Shown in pieces: positions 54,832-64,000 of a stretch of DNA of 64,000 nucleotides. Under the pieces are notes generated by a model, which did no database searches, had not been told where the DNA came from, and was given only the letters and a program-made list of their open reading frames with translations. Source of the stretch: Flaccisagitta enflata. Lineage: Eukaryota; Chaetognatha; Sagittoidea; Aphragmophora. The translations under genes and the position numbers were made by a program. The stretch is from contig OZ231127.1 of NCBI GenBank assembly GCA_965153355.1, positions 71,424,001 through 71,488,000 on the forward strand, given 5' to 3'. Position 1 is the stretch's first letter. Every line of letters starts with the position of its first letter.

Positions 54832-55032
54832 GAAACACGCGACTCTACCCCACTATGTCCGTCTACCCGTCCATCCGTCCATCCGTCCGTCCGTCTTTTG
54901 GTCTGTCACACTTTTACTCTTTTATCAATTTTATTTCTTCAAGTCATTTGAGGTCATTAAAGAGTACACTAAGTCATTCTAAGTCATTCTAAATGTCAGT
55001 CTCGCACGCGACTCACAGGTGTTGGCCCTGTT
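54832..55032 (-). mobile_element. F1 copy with the GTCATTCTAA minisatellite
   Basis: ACACGCGACTCTACCCCACT, GTCCATCCGTCC array, GTCATTCTAA units, GTCTCGCACGCGACTCACAG, then TGTTGGCCCTGTTT. The TTTTTAG end is altered. The next F1 end starts four bases later. Confidence 0.72.
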
Positions 55033-55035
55033 TAC

Positions 55036-55375
55036 TTTTTAGTCGCGGAAACACAACTCTATATACTATACGAATTTTTAAAAAAAAGATGCACTTTTGA
55101 ATGGTTGATTGCCGCATAGAAAATATAAAAAAAACTAATTAAAATCTTAGACGATTTTGAAGCCCTTGAAAAACTCTTTCATTTGGCGCTAATCTGATAT
55201 CTCTATCTTTTTTCGTTTAGAAATGGCATTAGTTTGATTAAAAGTGTTGCAAAATTTGTTTTTGCGTCTTTTTTTTTAATTCGCGTAGTATGTCTCTTTA
55301 CAGTTTGTCCGTCCGGTTCATCACAGAGTAGCTTTTCGAGGTTTTCCACTCCTGCCCACTAGAGTTTACGCTTTG
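55036..55375 (-). mobile_element. F1 fragment split by a small inverted-repeat element
   Basis: TTTTTAGTCGCGGAAACAC starts at 55036. A roughly 228-bp insertion (about 55063-55290) has ends TACTATACGAATTTTTAAAA and TTTTTTAATTCGCGTAGTA, and F1-like GTCCGTCCGG and CTCCTGCCCAC follow. The insertion carries the TCTAAACG module in reverse. Confidence 0.6.
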
Positions 55376-55475
55376 TTATACGCCACCTCTACCGGAAGTG
55401 GCAGATGAGACGCAAAAACGTATTTGGCGCCAAAATGCGTTTCCGGTTTGAGTTTTTAAGGAGGAGGAGGAAGAG

Positions 55476-55478
<3 letters not shown>

Positions 55479-55545
<67 letters not shown>
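55479..55545. repeat. (GA)n microsatellite
   Basis: GA followed by CAGA-rich sequence to about 55670. Confidence 0.97.
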
Positions 55546-55563
<18 letters not shown>

Positions 55564-55670
55564 TGAAAGGCAGAATGACAGACAGATAAACAGGCAGACA
55601 GATAGACAGAAAGATAGACAGACACACAGACACACAGACAGAAACAGACAGATAGAGACACAGACAATTC

Positions 55671-56067
55671 AACACATGAGCAGCTTCAAAATGATTTTCC
55701 CATTGGCATTTTTCAGGTTTTTCACTTTGCAGTGAAGGAGTAGTAAGATTAAGGGAATTTATAGTGGATTTTCTGTGATCATTTTAAAAATCAAGTAGAA
55801 ATCTTAAGAATTTTTTTTTTTCTAGCAATGAAAGAATATTTTTATTTCTTAATTATATTCAGTTTTTATATTTTCTTTAATTTTCATATTTCATGATTCA
55901 CTTTTCTTTTTTCACTTCTCACTTTTCACTGTTTACTATTTTTTCACTTTTTATTTATTTTCTTTTTAGTTTTAATTTTCATTTTTTTCATTTTTATATT
56001 TCATTTTTTTTTCAATGTACCATACTTTTGATAATTCTGTTGTCACTTTTTTCCTTTATATTTAATG
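55671..56067. other. T-rich intronic DNA, nothing recognised
   Basis: TTTTCATTTT-type low complexity. Confidence 0.5.
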
Positions 56068-56351
56068 TTTTTAGATGCGTCCTCGCATCTCTATAATAGG
56101 CTGTGTCCGTCGGTTGGTTGGTTGGTCGGTTGGTCAGTCGGTTGGTCGGTAACGCATTCATTAAAAACATCAGAATCAAACATTTCTTCAACAGAAAAGT
56201 GGTTCTTCCCCAGTAAAAGAAGCATATATCCAGTAATTCATTCATTCAATCATTCATTCATTCACAAATGACATTTATTCATAAAAAAAACATTCATTCA
56301 TAAAAAACGTTCATTCAAAGAGGACGCATCGTTGGCCTACTTGGCCTTGTT
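56068..56351 (-). mobile_element. F1 copy, GATGCG subtype
   Basis: TTTTTAG then hairpin GATGCG-TCCT-CGCATC, CTATAATAGGCTGTGTCCG, a GGTTGGTCGG array, the distal site GAGGACGCATC (56320-56330), and TTGGCCTTGTT. The distal site is the exact 11-base complement of arm plus loop (GATGCGTCCTC, 56074-56084). Confidence 0.9.
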
Positions 56352-56432
56352 TACTCATATTTTGTTGATCAAATTCTTTGTAATAATTTCATTTATTATA
56401 TTTAATGGTTACATATATTTCACTATTTGATT

Positions 56433-56466
<34 letters not shown>

Positions 56467-56783
56467 AGCAACTGAGAACATTTAAATGAAAAAAACAACA
56501 CCATGCTTTGCTCAAGTATTTTCCTAAAGAGTCAATGATGCATCACAGGCACTGGAAAACTCATTTCATCTTGAAAAATAGTAATAATTGTAATACTACT
56601 AAAAAAAACGTTAAAAAGCGTTTTTTAGGCTAAAAACGCCACTTATACGCAACCTACTATGCCTATAATCTCATTTATACTTCCGTTATATGCCACTAGA
56701 TGAATTTGTTTCAAACTGCAGTGCCCACGGCCCACCCGTCTAGTGCGCATCTTGCCATGTTTTTGTCTGTTTGATTCTTTCTT

Positions 56784-56848
<65 letters not shown>

Positions 56849-57139
56849 TTCTTTTTCTGTGTAATATACACTCAAGCCACGCGGTTAGTCTCTGGTGATT
56901 CTGTCTTGGAATAACATTAAAAAACTCATTTTTTTAATTGATTCTCTTTTCAAGTTTATTTCCAAGGGAGATTGTGAAGGAGGGGAAAAAGGAAAGGAGG
57001 AGGAGGAGGAGAAGGAGGAGAAGGAGGATGAAATTGAGGAGTAAGAATCGATGAGAAAGTCGAGGATGAGGAGGATGAAGATGACTAACAAGAAAAGAAA
57101 GAAAATGGAGCATCATTGAAGTCAAGATCATTGGATTTT
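56352..57139. other. Intronic DNA with CT tracts
   Basis: (CT)n at 56437-56465 and 56792-56840; GGAGGAGAA-rich at 56990-57070. No exon recognised. Confidence 0.5.
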
Positions 57140-57938
57140 TTTTTAGTAGCGTGCACGCAACTCTATGACCCGCTCTGTCGGTCGGTCGGTCGGTCCGTCC
57201 GTCCGTCCGTAACACTTTGCTTTTTTGCATCATCTATAGTCATTTAAGGTCATCTTAAGTCATTTCAAGTCACTTTTAGTGATTCTAAGTCATTCTAAGT
57301 CATTCTAAGTCATTTTTTTACGATTGCAGTTTTGTCAGTTTTTGTCATTTTACATCATTTTAGGTCATTTTAAGTCATTCTTACTCTTAGTCAATCTGAG
57401 TCACTAAAAGTCATTCTGAGTCACTATAAGTCATTCCAAGTCCATAGCACTAAGCTTTTTTTTGCAGTGTTACATTGTTATTAGTCTGGTTTAGATCTGG
57501 TTTAAGTTTGGTAAAGGTTTGGTTTAAGTCTGGTTTAAGTCTGATTTAAGTCTGGTTTAAGTCTGGGTAAGGTCTGGTTTAGGTCTGGTTTAGGTCTGGT
57601 ATAAGTCTGGTTTAAGTCTGGTTTAAGTCTGGTTTAAGTCTGGTTTAAATCTGGTTTAAGTCTGGTTTTAGTCTAGTTTAAGTCTGGTTTAAGTCTGGTT
57701 TAGGTCTAGTTTAGGTCTTGTTTAGGTCTGGTTTAAGTCTGGTTTAAGTCTGGTTTAAGTCAGGTTTAAGTCTAGTTTCAGTCTGGTTTCAGTCTGGTTT
57801 CAGTCTGGTTTAATTCTGGTTTAAATCTGGTTTAAGTCTGGTTTAAGTCTGGATTAAGTTGATAAAGTGATACAATAAGGAGTCAGGTCAATTCAGTTAT
57901 CTTTGTCTCGCACGCGACTTATAGGTGTTGGCCTTGTT
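57140..57938 (-). mobile_element. F1 copy with both minisatellites (0.8 kb)
   Basis: TTTTTAGTAGCGTGCACGC, CTATGACCCGCTCTGTCGG, TAACACTTTGCTTTTTTGC, AAGTCATTCT units, then TCTGGTTTAAG units, AATAAGGAGTCAGGTCAATT, TCTCGCACGCGACTTATAGG and TTGGCCTTGTT. In reverse it matches the ends and both array types of the copy at 33261-34997. Confidence 0.9.
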
Positions 57939-58439
57939 ATCCATTAAGTTGCTTCAGTAGAAATATGAGATCCTCTTCACTGCGGTTAATTTCAGACTAA
58001 TCAACTGGGTTGGCAATGACACTTTTGTCTACGAAATATTTACATGTAATATGATATTCAGATTTACAAAATTTTAAGTTACTCGGACAAGGACCTGATA
58101 TGGCCGCACCCCCCCCCTTTAAAAGAACGATCTTTTTTATCTTTGTTGAAATGTGGGGGGGGGGGGCGACCCGATCAGAATCAGACTCAGAGGGTCATGA
58201 AACTTGGCAAATTTTATAATTATCATTTATGGCGGCATTCTATAGAGAGACGTAGGTGTCTGAGGTCTGCATTCACCCTGCTACTGAATCATTCACCCTG
58301 CCACTGAATCATTCACCCTGCTACTGAATCAGTGATCACCCTTGTCTCCGTTACTCTTGGGTCAATTACATGATAGCTGCATTATATTGTAAACCAAAGA
58401 GAGAAAGAGAGAGGAAATGTTTTGCTTTTTGTTTGTGAT
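57939..58439. other. Intronic DNA; poly-C/poly-G runs and a 22-bp tandem repeat
   Basis: C run near 58108, G run near 58154, and CTACTGAATCATTCACCCTG-type units three times at about 58270-58335. Confidence 0.7.
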
Positions 58440-58695
58440 TTGGAAAAAAGTTGAAGAATACCTTCGGCTTTTTGAGACCTACGGCGGAATCGGATTTTCC
58501 CTTTTTCTCATGGGGAGTTTGAGGAAGTTGATCTGCTTTTTGGGCCGAATGACGCTACACATGATATTAATAGCTAAGAAAGAACTAATTCTCCTCTTTC
58601 AGATGACACCAAGCAGAATTCTATGTGATCGATAGTTTCGGAGCTATGATTTTTTGAATCTTTTTTTATTTTTTCGCATTTTTTACCTTTTCCCA
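58440..58695 (+). repeat. Dispersed repeat, copy 2 (partner at 10632-10895)
   Basis: Same orientation and order of phrases as copy 1: CTAATTCTCCTCTTTCAGAT, AAGCAGAATTCT, GGAGCTATGATTTTTT. Confidence 0.8.
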
Positions 58696-58742
58696 GATCA
58701 ATATTTCTTATTGATCCTAATTGCAGACAGAAAAAAATGTCT

Positions 58743-59079
<337 letters not shown>

Positions 59080-59482
59080 CCCCACGCATTTGACTTTTTC
59101 CTAAAACGGTTAGCCGCCTTTATTGGTACTACCAGTTTGAAAAAGATATGTATTTTCTACAAAGTGTAAAACATGAAATGAATCTTATGTTTTTCACTTA
59201 CAGTGCAGGACATATGATCATGATACCAGGCCTATAATATTCAACGTATTCACACAGATATATACAGATCAAGTTGAAGATAACAGTGATCAGGAACTGG
59301 TCAGTTAAAAAAGAAAGGCCTCAGACGTCGGCAAAACATTCAATCAGAAGAAAAACAGTTTCCGTCCTTTGGAAATTGGCCGATTAGAAAAAGCCCCCAA
59401 ATGACGACATAAAACTTCGAGATGGCCAATGACTTTCCCCCTTTGAAAGCTTTGATTCCTTTCAAAACGCCCACACAACAAC

Positions 59483-59488
<6 letters not shown>

Positions 59489-59567
<79 letters not shown>
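59489..59567 (+). promoter_or_regulatory. (CT)n polypyrimidine tract of the second TIA exon acceptor
   Basis: About 79 bases of CT end 15 bases before the AG at 59581-59582, so the splice acceptor tract is itself a microsatellite. Length variation here could change exon recognition; that is inference. Confidence 0.65.
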
Positions 59568-59572
<5 letters not shown>

Positions 59573-59582
59573 CCTTCATCAG

Positions 59583-59676
59583 GAGGCGGAAGCAGCAATT
59601 CAGGGAATGAACGGACAAATCCTTTGTAACCGACAAATCAGAACCAACTGGGCAACCAGAAAGCCTCAACCTCCAG
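59583..59676 (+). CDS. TIA1: Internal coding exon: C-terminal part of TIA-1/TIAR-type RRM2
   Basis: Seen: a CATCAG acceptor ends at 59582 and a GTAGGT donor starts at 59677. The exon encodes 31 codons, [12 protein letters not shown] then [19 protein letters not shown], plus one base of a split codon. Known: [12 protein letters not shown] is close to diagnostic for the end of RRM2 in TIA1/TIAR/Rox8, just before the linker to RRM3. The phase joins that of the exon at 53226-53301, giving ...SFESKL-EAEAAIQ... across the junction. Most family members have a W-L-G triplet after MNGQ; here it is I-L-C, a divergence worth noting. A (CT)n tract of about 80 bases ends 15 bases before the acceptor AG. 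The next exon (linker/RRM3) was not found before the window ends. Confidence 0.92.
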
Positions 59677-60102
59677 GTAGGTCACCTTTAAAGGGACATA
59701 ATTGTCAGTCTCCCGATAACACCTCCGAACTTTAATGAAATCACTATAACTATGAATATGAGCGATGGAAATTGTTCATTTTATCAGTATATGTTAGATT
59801 TGACTTTGAGGGGTAAAAAAACGCCACTGAGTATAACTACCTTGAGCTCAATGAATTTGACTATTTTGAGGTCTGCCTGAAACCATATTGCTGTTGATAT
59901 TTTTTCAGGTTTTTTTCTTTAATTTCTGGGAAGTCTTGATCTTTTACATATCCCCCTGCCCTTTCATCCTCAAGTGTCTACACAAAAGATTTTAAGAACA
60001 AAGTTTGGCAGTGCAAGATGAATAATGATAATGCAGAGGATAATTGAGGAAGAGATCCGGCTCTCTCTCCTGTTTCTACAGTGTAAACAAAGATAGCAAA
60101 AA
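59677..60102. other. Start of the next intron, nothing else recognised
   Basis: Begins GTAGGTCACC; AT-rich with no exon or element. Confidence 0.55.
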
Positions 60103-60330
60103 AACAAGGCCGGATACACGGCTACCCCAGTCGCGTGCGGGTGGGCAGGGGCCATAATTGAGGTCAGTGGAACATTGGGGCAGAAGCAATAAGACCAAAA
60201 CCCCCATTAACGCCAAAAAAGTAAAGTGTGACGGACGGACGGACCGACCGACGGACGGATCGACGGACCGACGGATCGGACGGACCGACAAAGCGGGGTG
60301 TAGAGTCGCGTAGCACGCGACTAAAAAAAA
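60103..60330 (+). mobile_element. F1 copy, well preserved
   Basis: AACAAGGCCGGATACACGG, CCCAGTCGCGTGCGGGTGGG, a GACGGACGGACC array, hairpin GTCGCGT-AGC-ACGCGAC (60305-60321), then TAAAAAAAA. Distal GTCGCGTGC (60130-60138) is the exact complement of GCACGCGAC in the hairpin. Confidence 0.9.
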
Positions 60331-60461
60331 AAGAAATGGCGGAGACTGCGATAAATGCAGAAACTGAAATTGTTCATGCAAGTCGCTCAACAAAGAAGCT
60401 ATATCAATTTCTAACGTGGCGCCATGGGGAAAGGGGAGAAAAAAAATGCGAGCGTGACATA

Positions 60462-60469
60462 CAGAGAGA

Positions 60470-60527
<58 letters not shown>

Positions 60528-60540
60528 CAGAGAGACAGAG
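60462..60540. repeat. (GA)n and (ACAG)n microsatellite
   Basis: GA repeat followed by GACAGA hexamers. Confidence 0.95.
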
Positions 60541-60690
60541 ACAAGTAGGTTGACAAACAGACAGAGCTAGAGAGAAAAGTAGGCGGACAGAAACAAGCTT
60601 GCAGAAGGACGGACATACAGAGAGACAGAGAGACATGCAGACAGACAGAAAGAGACAGACAATTTGACAATATGCTTGATGGGTCGGCAG

Positions 60691-61453
60691 TTTTTAGTCG
60701 CGGAAACGCGACTCTACTATCTTGGAAAAAATAAAAGTCCCAGTAAAACAGTATTGCTATTCATTACTGTTATTTCCTGCACAAAATTCAATTCTTGTGT
60801 AGAAATGATTAGTTAAGGCTTTTTTGGTACCAAATATCATTTGTAATCATTTGGGTAGACATAGATGAAGGATTTTTTAACAATTTTGTACATCAAGTCC
60901 CTTGATTTTCTTAACAATTTTTGTTTTTAGCGCTTTCAGATCAAAGTATATTCATTTTGATATAAAATCTAAACGGTTTGAATTTAAAAAATCTGCTAGG
61001 CGGCATTAGACAGATTTTTTGAAGCTCTTTCAAATGGTCACCGATTTTCATATGATTTTATCATGATAAGCCAAGAAAAAGTAAAAATAAACAGGTCAAT
61101 TTTCCCCCTCATTTTTTGCATATTTTCTGCTTTTTGTTGAGGTGAACGTTTTCACTCTTTTAGCTCTAAAATCTAAACGAATTGAGCTACATAGCTCTGC
61201 TTGGCGCCATTTTGAAGATTTTTTCAAGCTCTTTCTAATGGTCACTGATTTTAATAGATTCTCTTAAGTTGTTCCATCACAAATTAGCCATATAGGTGGG
61301 ACTTTTATTTTTTCCAAGATAGTACACCTTGCCGTGTCGGACGATACCGTCGGTCCGTCGGTCCGTTGGTCACATTTTTGAATTCCGAGCGGTTTTTGCA
61401 TTACTGCTCCTGCCCCACCGTCCGCGACTGGATTGCTGTGTATCCGGCCTTGT
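60691..61453 (-). mobile_element. F1 copy, GTCGCGGA subtype, interrupted by a foldback element
   Basis: TTTTTAG, hairpin GTCGCG-GAAA-CGCGAC, CTCTA; then an insertion; then CACCTTGCCGTGTCGG, GTCGGTCCG array, TCCGCGACTGG and GTATCCGGCCTTGTT. Distal TCCGCGAC (61421-61428) is the exact complement of arm plus loop GTCGCGGA (60697-60704). Confidence 0.88.
60717..61322. mobile_element. TA-flanked element with CTATCTTGG ends, nested in F1
   Basis: CTATCTTGGAAAAAATAAAA at the left and TTTTATTTTTTCCAAGATAG at the right are exact mirrors, flanked by TA (60715-60716 and 61323-61324). Inside, a module of about 95 bp is repeated directly (about 60965-61055 and 61165-61260), with AAATCTAAACG and AAGCTCTTTC in both. 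No ORF. Confidence 0.85.
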
Positions 61454-61577
61454 TACGATAAAAAAAGACTAATGAAAAAAAGACAAGCTGAGATAGATAA
61501 ACAGAAACGAGAAAAGAGAGGATCACTAATTGCTCACGCTGCAGTTTGTACTTCTTTTCTCTCCTGTCACACTTCCG

Positions 61578-61579
<2 letters not shown>

Positions 61580-61635
<56 letters not shown>
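61580..61635. repeat. (CT)n microsatellite
   Basis: Uninterrupted CT. Confidence 0.97.
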
Positions 61636-61638
<3 letters not shown>

Positions 61639-61808
61639 TTTTTCCTTTCTAGAGCTGGCTTTGTACATTTGTTTCTCATTGAGTTAATTACGTATTCTGG
61701 CCGCGATGTTGCGCTGAAACCCGCGCACCACTCGCTGTGACTGTGAGAGCGTACTCCACTGCGTCCTGTTCAAACGTTTGTGCGCATTGGTCTTTGAATA
61801 ACTCTGTA

Positions 61809-61908
<100 letters not shown>

Positions 61909-62217
61909 TTTCGAACCCTGTTTACTCAGCGGTGCTCGCAACTGCGTCCTCATCCATTTGTTGGAGCTCACAAAAATATCCATTTCAAAATGCCCATAAG
62001 CTTTATCTTTATCAAAAACAAATTAAAGTATGAAAATTTTATGCGAGAAATTAGAAAAAGATTTTTCTTCTCATTCTTTCTTTCCTCGGTTCAAAATTGA
62101 ATTTGATTTATGGATATTTGAACCGTAAAATGGCGTAGATATTAGATGTGAAATGCTTATTGCATAATTTTTTTTCCTCCAATGTTTTGTCCTTTTTTTC
62201 CCCCTTTTCTTTGTATG

Positions 62218-62429
62218 TTTTTCGTCGTTTGCTAAACGACTCTTTAAGAGGGTGTGTGCGTCCGTCGGAAAGTAGGCATGTACCGCGAATGGATGAAGCA
62301 AAATGGACTGACATAGTGATTTCCGGGCAATACTGTCCCTGGCCAGACACATCACAGCCCCCGCCATGCCACATACTGCCCCTGCCCAACCGCAAGCGAC
62401 TACTTATCGGCCGTGTGTCCGGTTTTGTT
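62218..62429 (-). mobile_element. F1 copy, GTCGTTT subtype
   Basis: TTTTTCG then hairpin GTCGTTT-GCT-AAACGAC, CTCTTTAAGAGGGTGTGTGC, CCCCTGCCCAACC, distal GCAAGCGAC (62392-62400), CCGTGTGTCCGGTTTTGTT. Eight of nine bases match the complement of arm plus loop (GTCGTTTGC). Confidence 0.82.
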
Positions 62430-62508
62430 TTTCTATCTTTTTTTATAATTGTGTTGTAATTGGGTCTAGCGTGGTAAGTCTATCCTAAAATGATGCACGC
62501 CTCTGTAT

Positions 62509-62814
62509 TAGGGTAGTCACGAAATAGGGTCAAATTAAAAAAATGATATACTCCAGTTTTTTGCATAAATGTTCCAAAACAGAAGGTTTTCCCACAAGTA
62601 GAGGTCTGAATTTGAAGATTAAACCATGGCGGCAAAACTATAGGCTTTCTATGGCAATAAAAAGATCCCCATAGCAACCCTATAGTTTTGCCAACAAGGT
62701 TTCTTGTTTGATTTCACACCCCAGCTTGTGAGAAATCCTTCTTTTATTGGACATATGTGCAAAAGGTTCAAGTATATCAATTTATGAAATTTGACCCAAT
62801 TCCGGACCACCCTA
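62509..62814. mobile_element. MITE-like element, about 306 bp
   Basis: TAGGGTAGTC at the left and GACCACCCTA at the right are imperfect inverted ends, extended by GGGTCAAATT / AATTTGACCC-like sequence. GGCAAAACTATAGG (about 62630) and CCTATAGTTTTGCC (about 62680) form an inner hairpin. Confidence 0.65.
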
Positions 62815-63728
<914 letters not shown>

Positions 63729-63765
63729 GTCCCCTTTCTGTGTTTTTCTCCCAGAGAAAAAAGTA

Positions 63766-63942
63766 CAGTTGAACCCCGCTCTAACGGACCTGCTTTTAAC
63801 GGAATTCCGCCTGTATCAGATGCTGATTTTCAGTCTCTTCAATCTGTTTTCCTTTACTTCCTATATTGGCTATAACAGAGTTCCATTTATAACAGATGAA
63901 ATATTTTAGTCTCCTGAAATCCGTTAGAGCGGGATCTGGCTG
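63766..63942. mobile_element. Pogo/Tigger-like MITE, 177 bp, TA-flanked
   Basis: CAGTTGAACCCCGCTCTAAC and GTTAGAGCGGGATCTGGCTG are inverted, flanked by TA on each side. Same family as the copy at 53509-53680. Confidence 0.82.
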
Positions 63943-64000
63943 TACCGTGCAAAGGAGTGAAGACAAGCGATGAGGGATAGTGAGAGAGAAAGCTACTGCT

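Overview
This window looks like gene-poor, repeat-dominated nuclear DNA from a non-vertebrate metazoan. The host signal is a pair of spliced exons encoding the second RNA-recognition motif (RRM2) of a TIA-1/TIAR/Rox8-type protein. They have canonical GT-AG borders, and the intron between them is 6.3 kb and full of transposons. No prokaryotic gene organisation, rRNA or CRISPR array is visible. The species cannot be read from the sequence; a marine or soft-bodied invertebrate is a guess.

Layout. 0-18 kb: long microsatellites (GA, AC, GAAA, CT) in low-complexity DNA, with TA-flanked foldback/MITE elements at 2.7, 8.4 and 12.7 kb and copies of two recurring families called here F1 and F2. 18-35 kb: more F1 copies, a palindromic CAGGGTG element at 18.5 kb, the 3' half of an R2/NeSL-type non-LTR retrotransposon on the minus strand (23.7-25.2 kb), and a 1.7 kb F1 copy built mostly of minisatellites (33.3-35.0 kb). 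35-49 kb: SSR arrays with F2 copies inserted next to them, and a three-level nested insertion at 42.5-44.6 kb whose middle layer is hAT-like with an exact 8-bp target duplication. 49.7-52.6 kb: a nearly perfect 2.1 kb foldback element with about 1 kb arms, with a 780-bp hAT-like element at its centre. 53.2-64 kb: the TIA-type exons, the intron crowded with small inverted-repeat elements, then more F1 copies and SSRs.

The most interesting system is F1. Nine well-preserved copies (about 20 in all, many partial) run from AACAAGGCC to a terminal hairpin followed by TAAAAA. The 3' arm plus loop of that hairpin is the reverse complement of a short site near the other end. That complementarity persists although its sequence differs between copies (five versions: GTCGCGTGC, GTTGCGGAC, GTCGCGGA, GATGCGTCCTC, GGTGCGCC). 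F2 appears to have the same architecture. This resembles the asymmetric terminal inverted repeats plus 3' hairpin of Helitron-like (Helentron/Helitron2) non-autonomous elements, but the copy-specific, loop-inclusive covariation deserves attention in its own right.

Nearly all other long open frames are translations of microsatellites and are not genes. All homology calls come from reading motifs; no database search was run.
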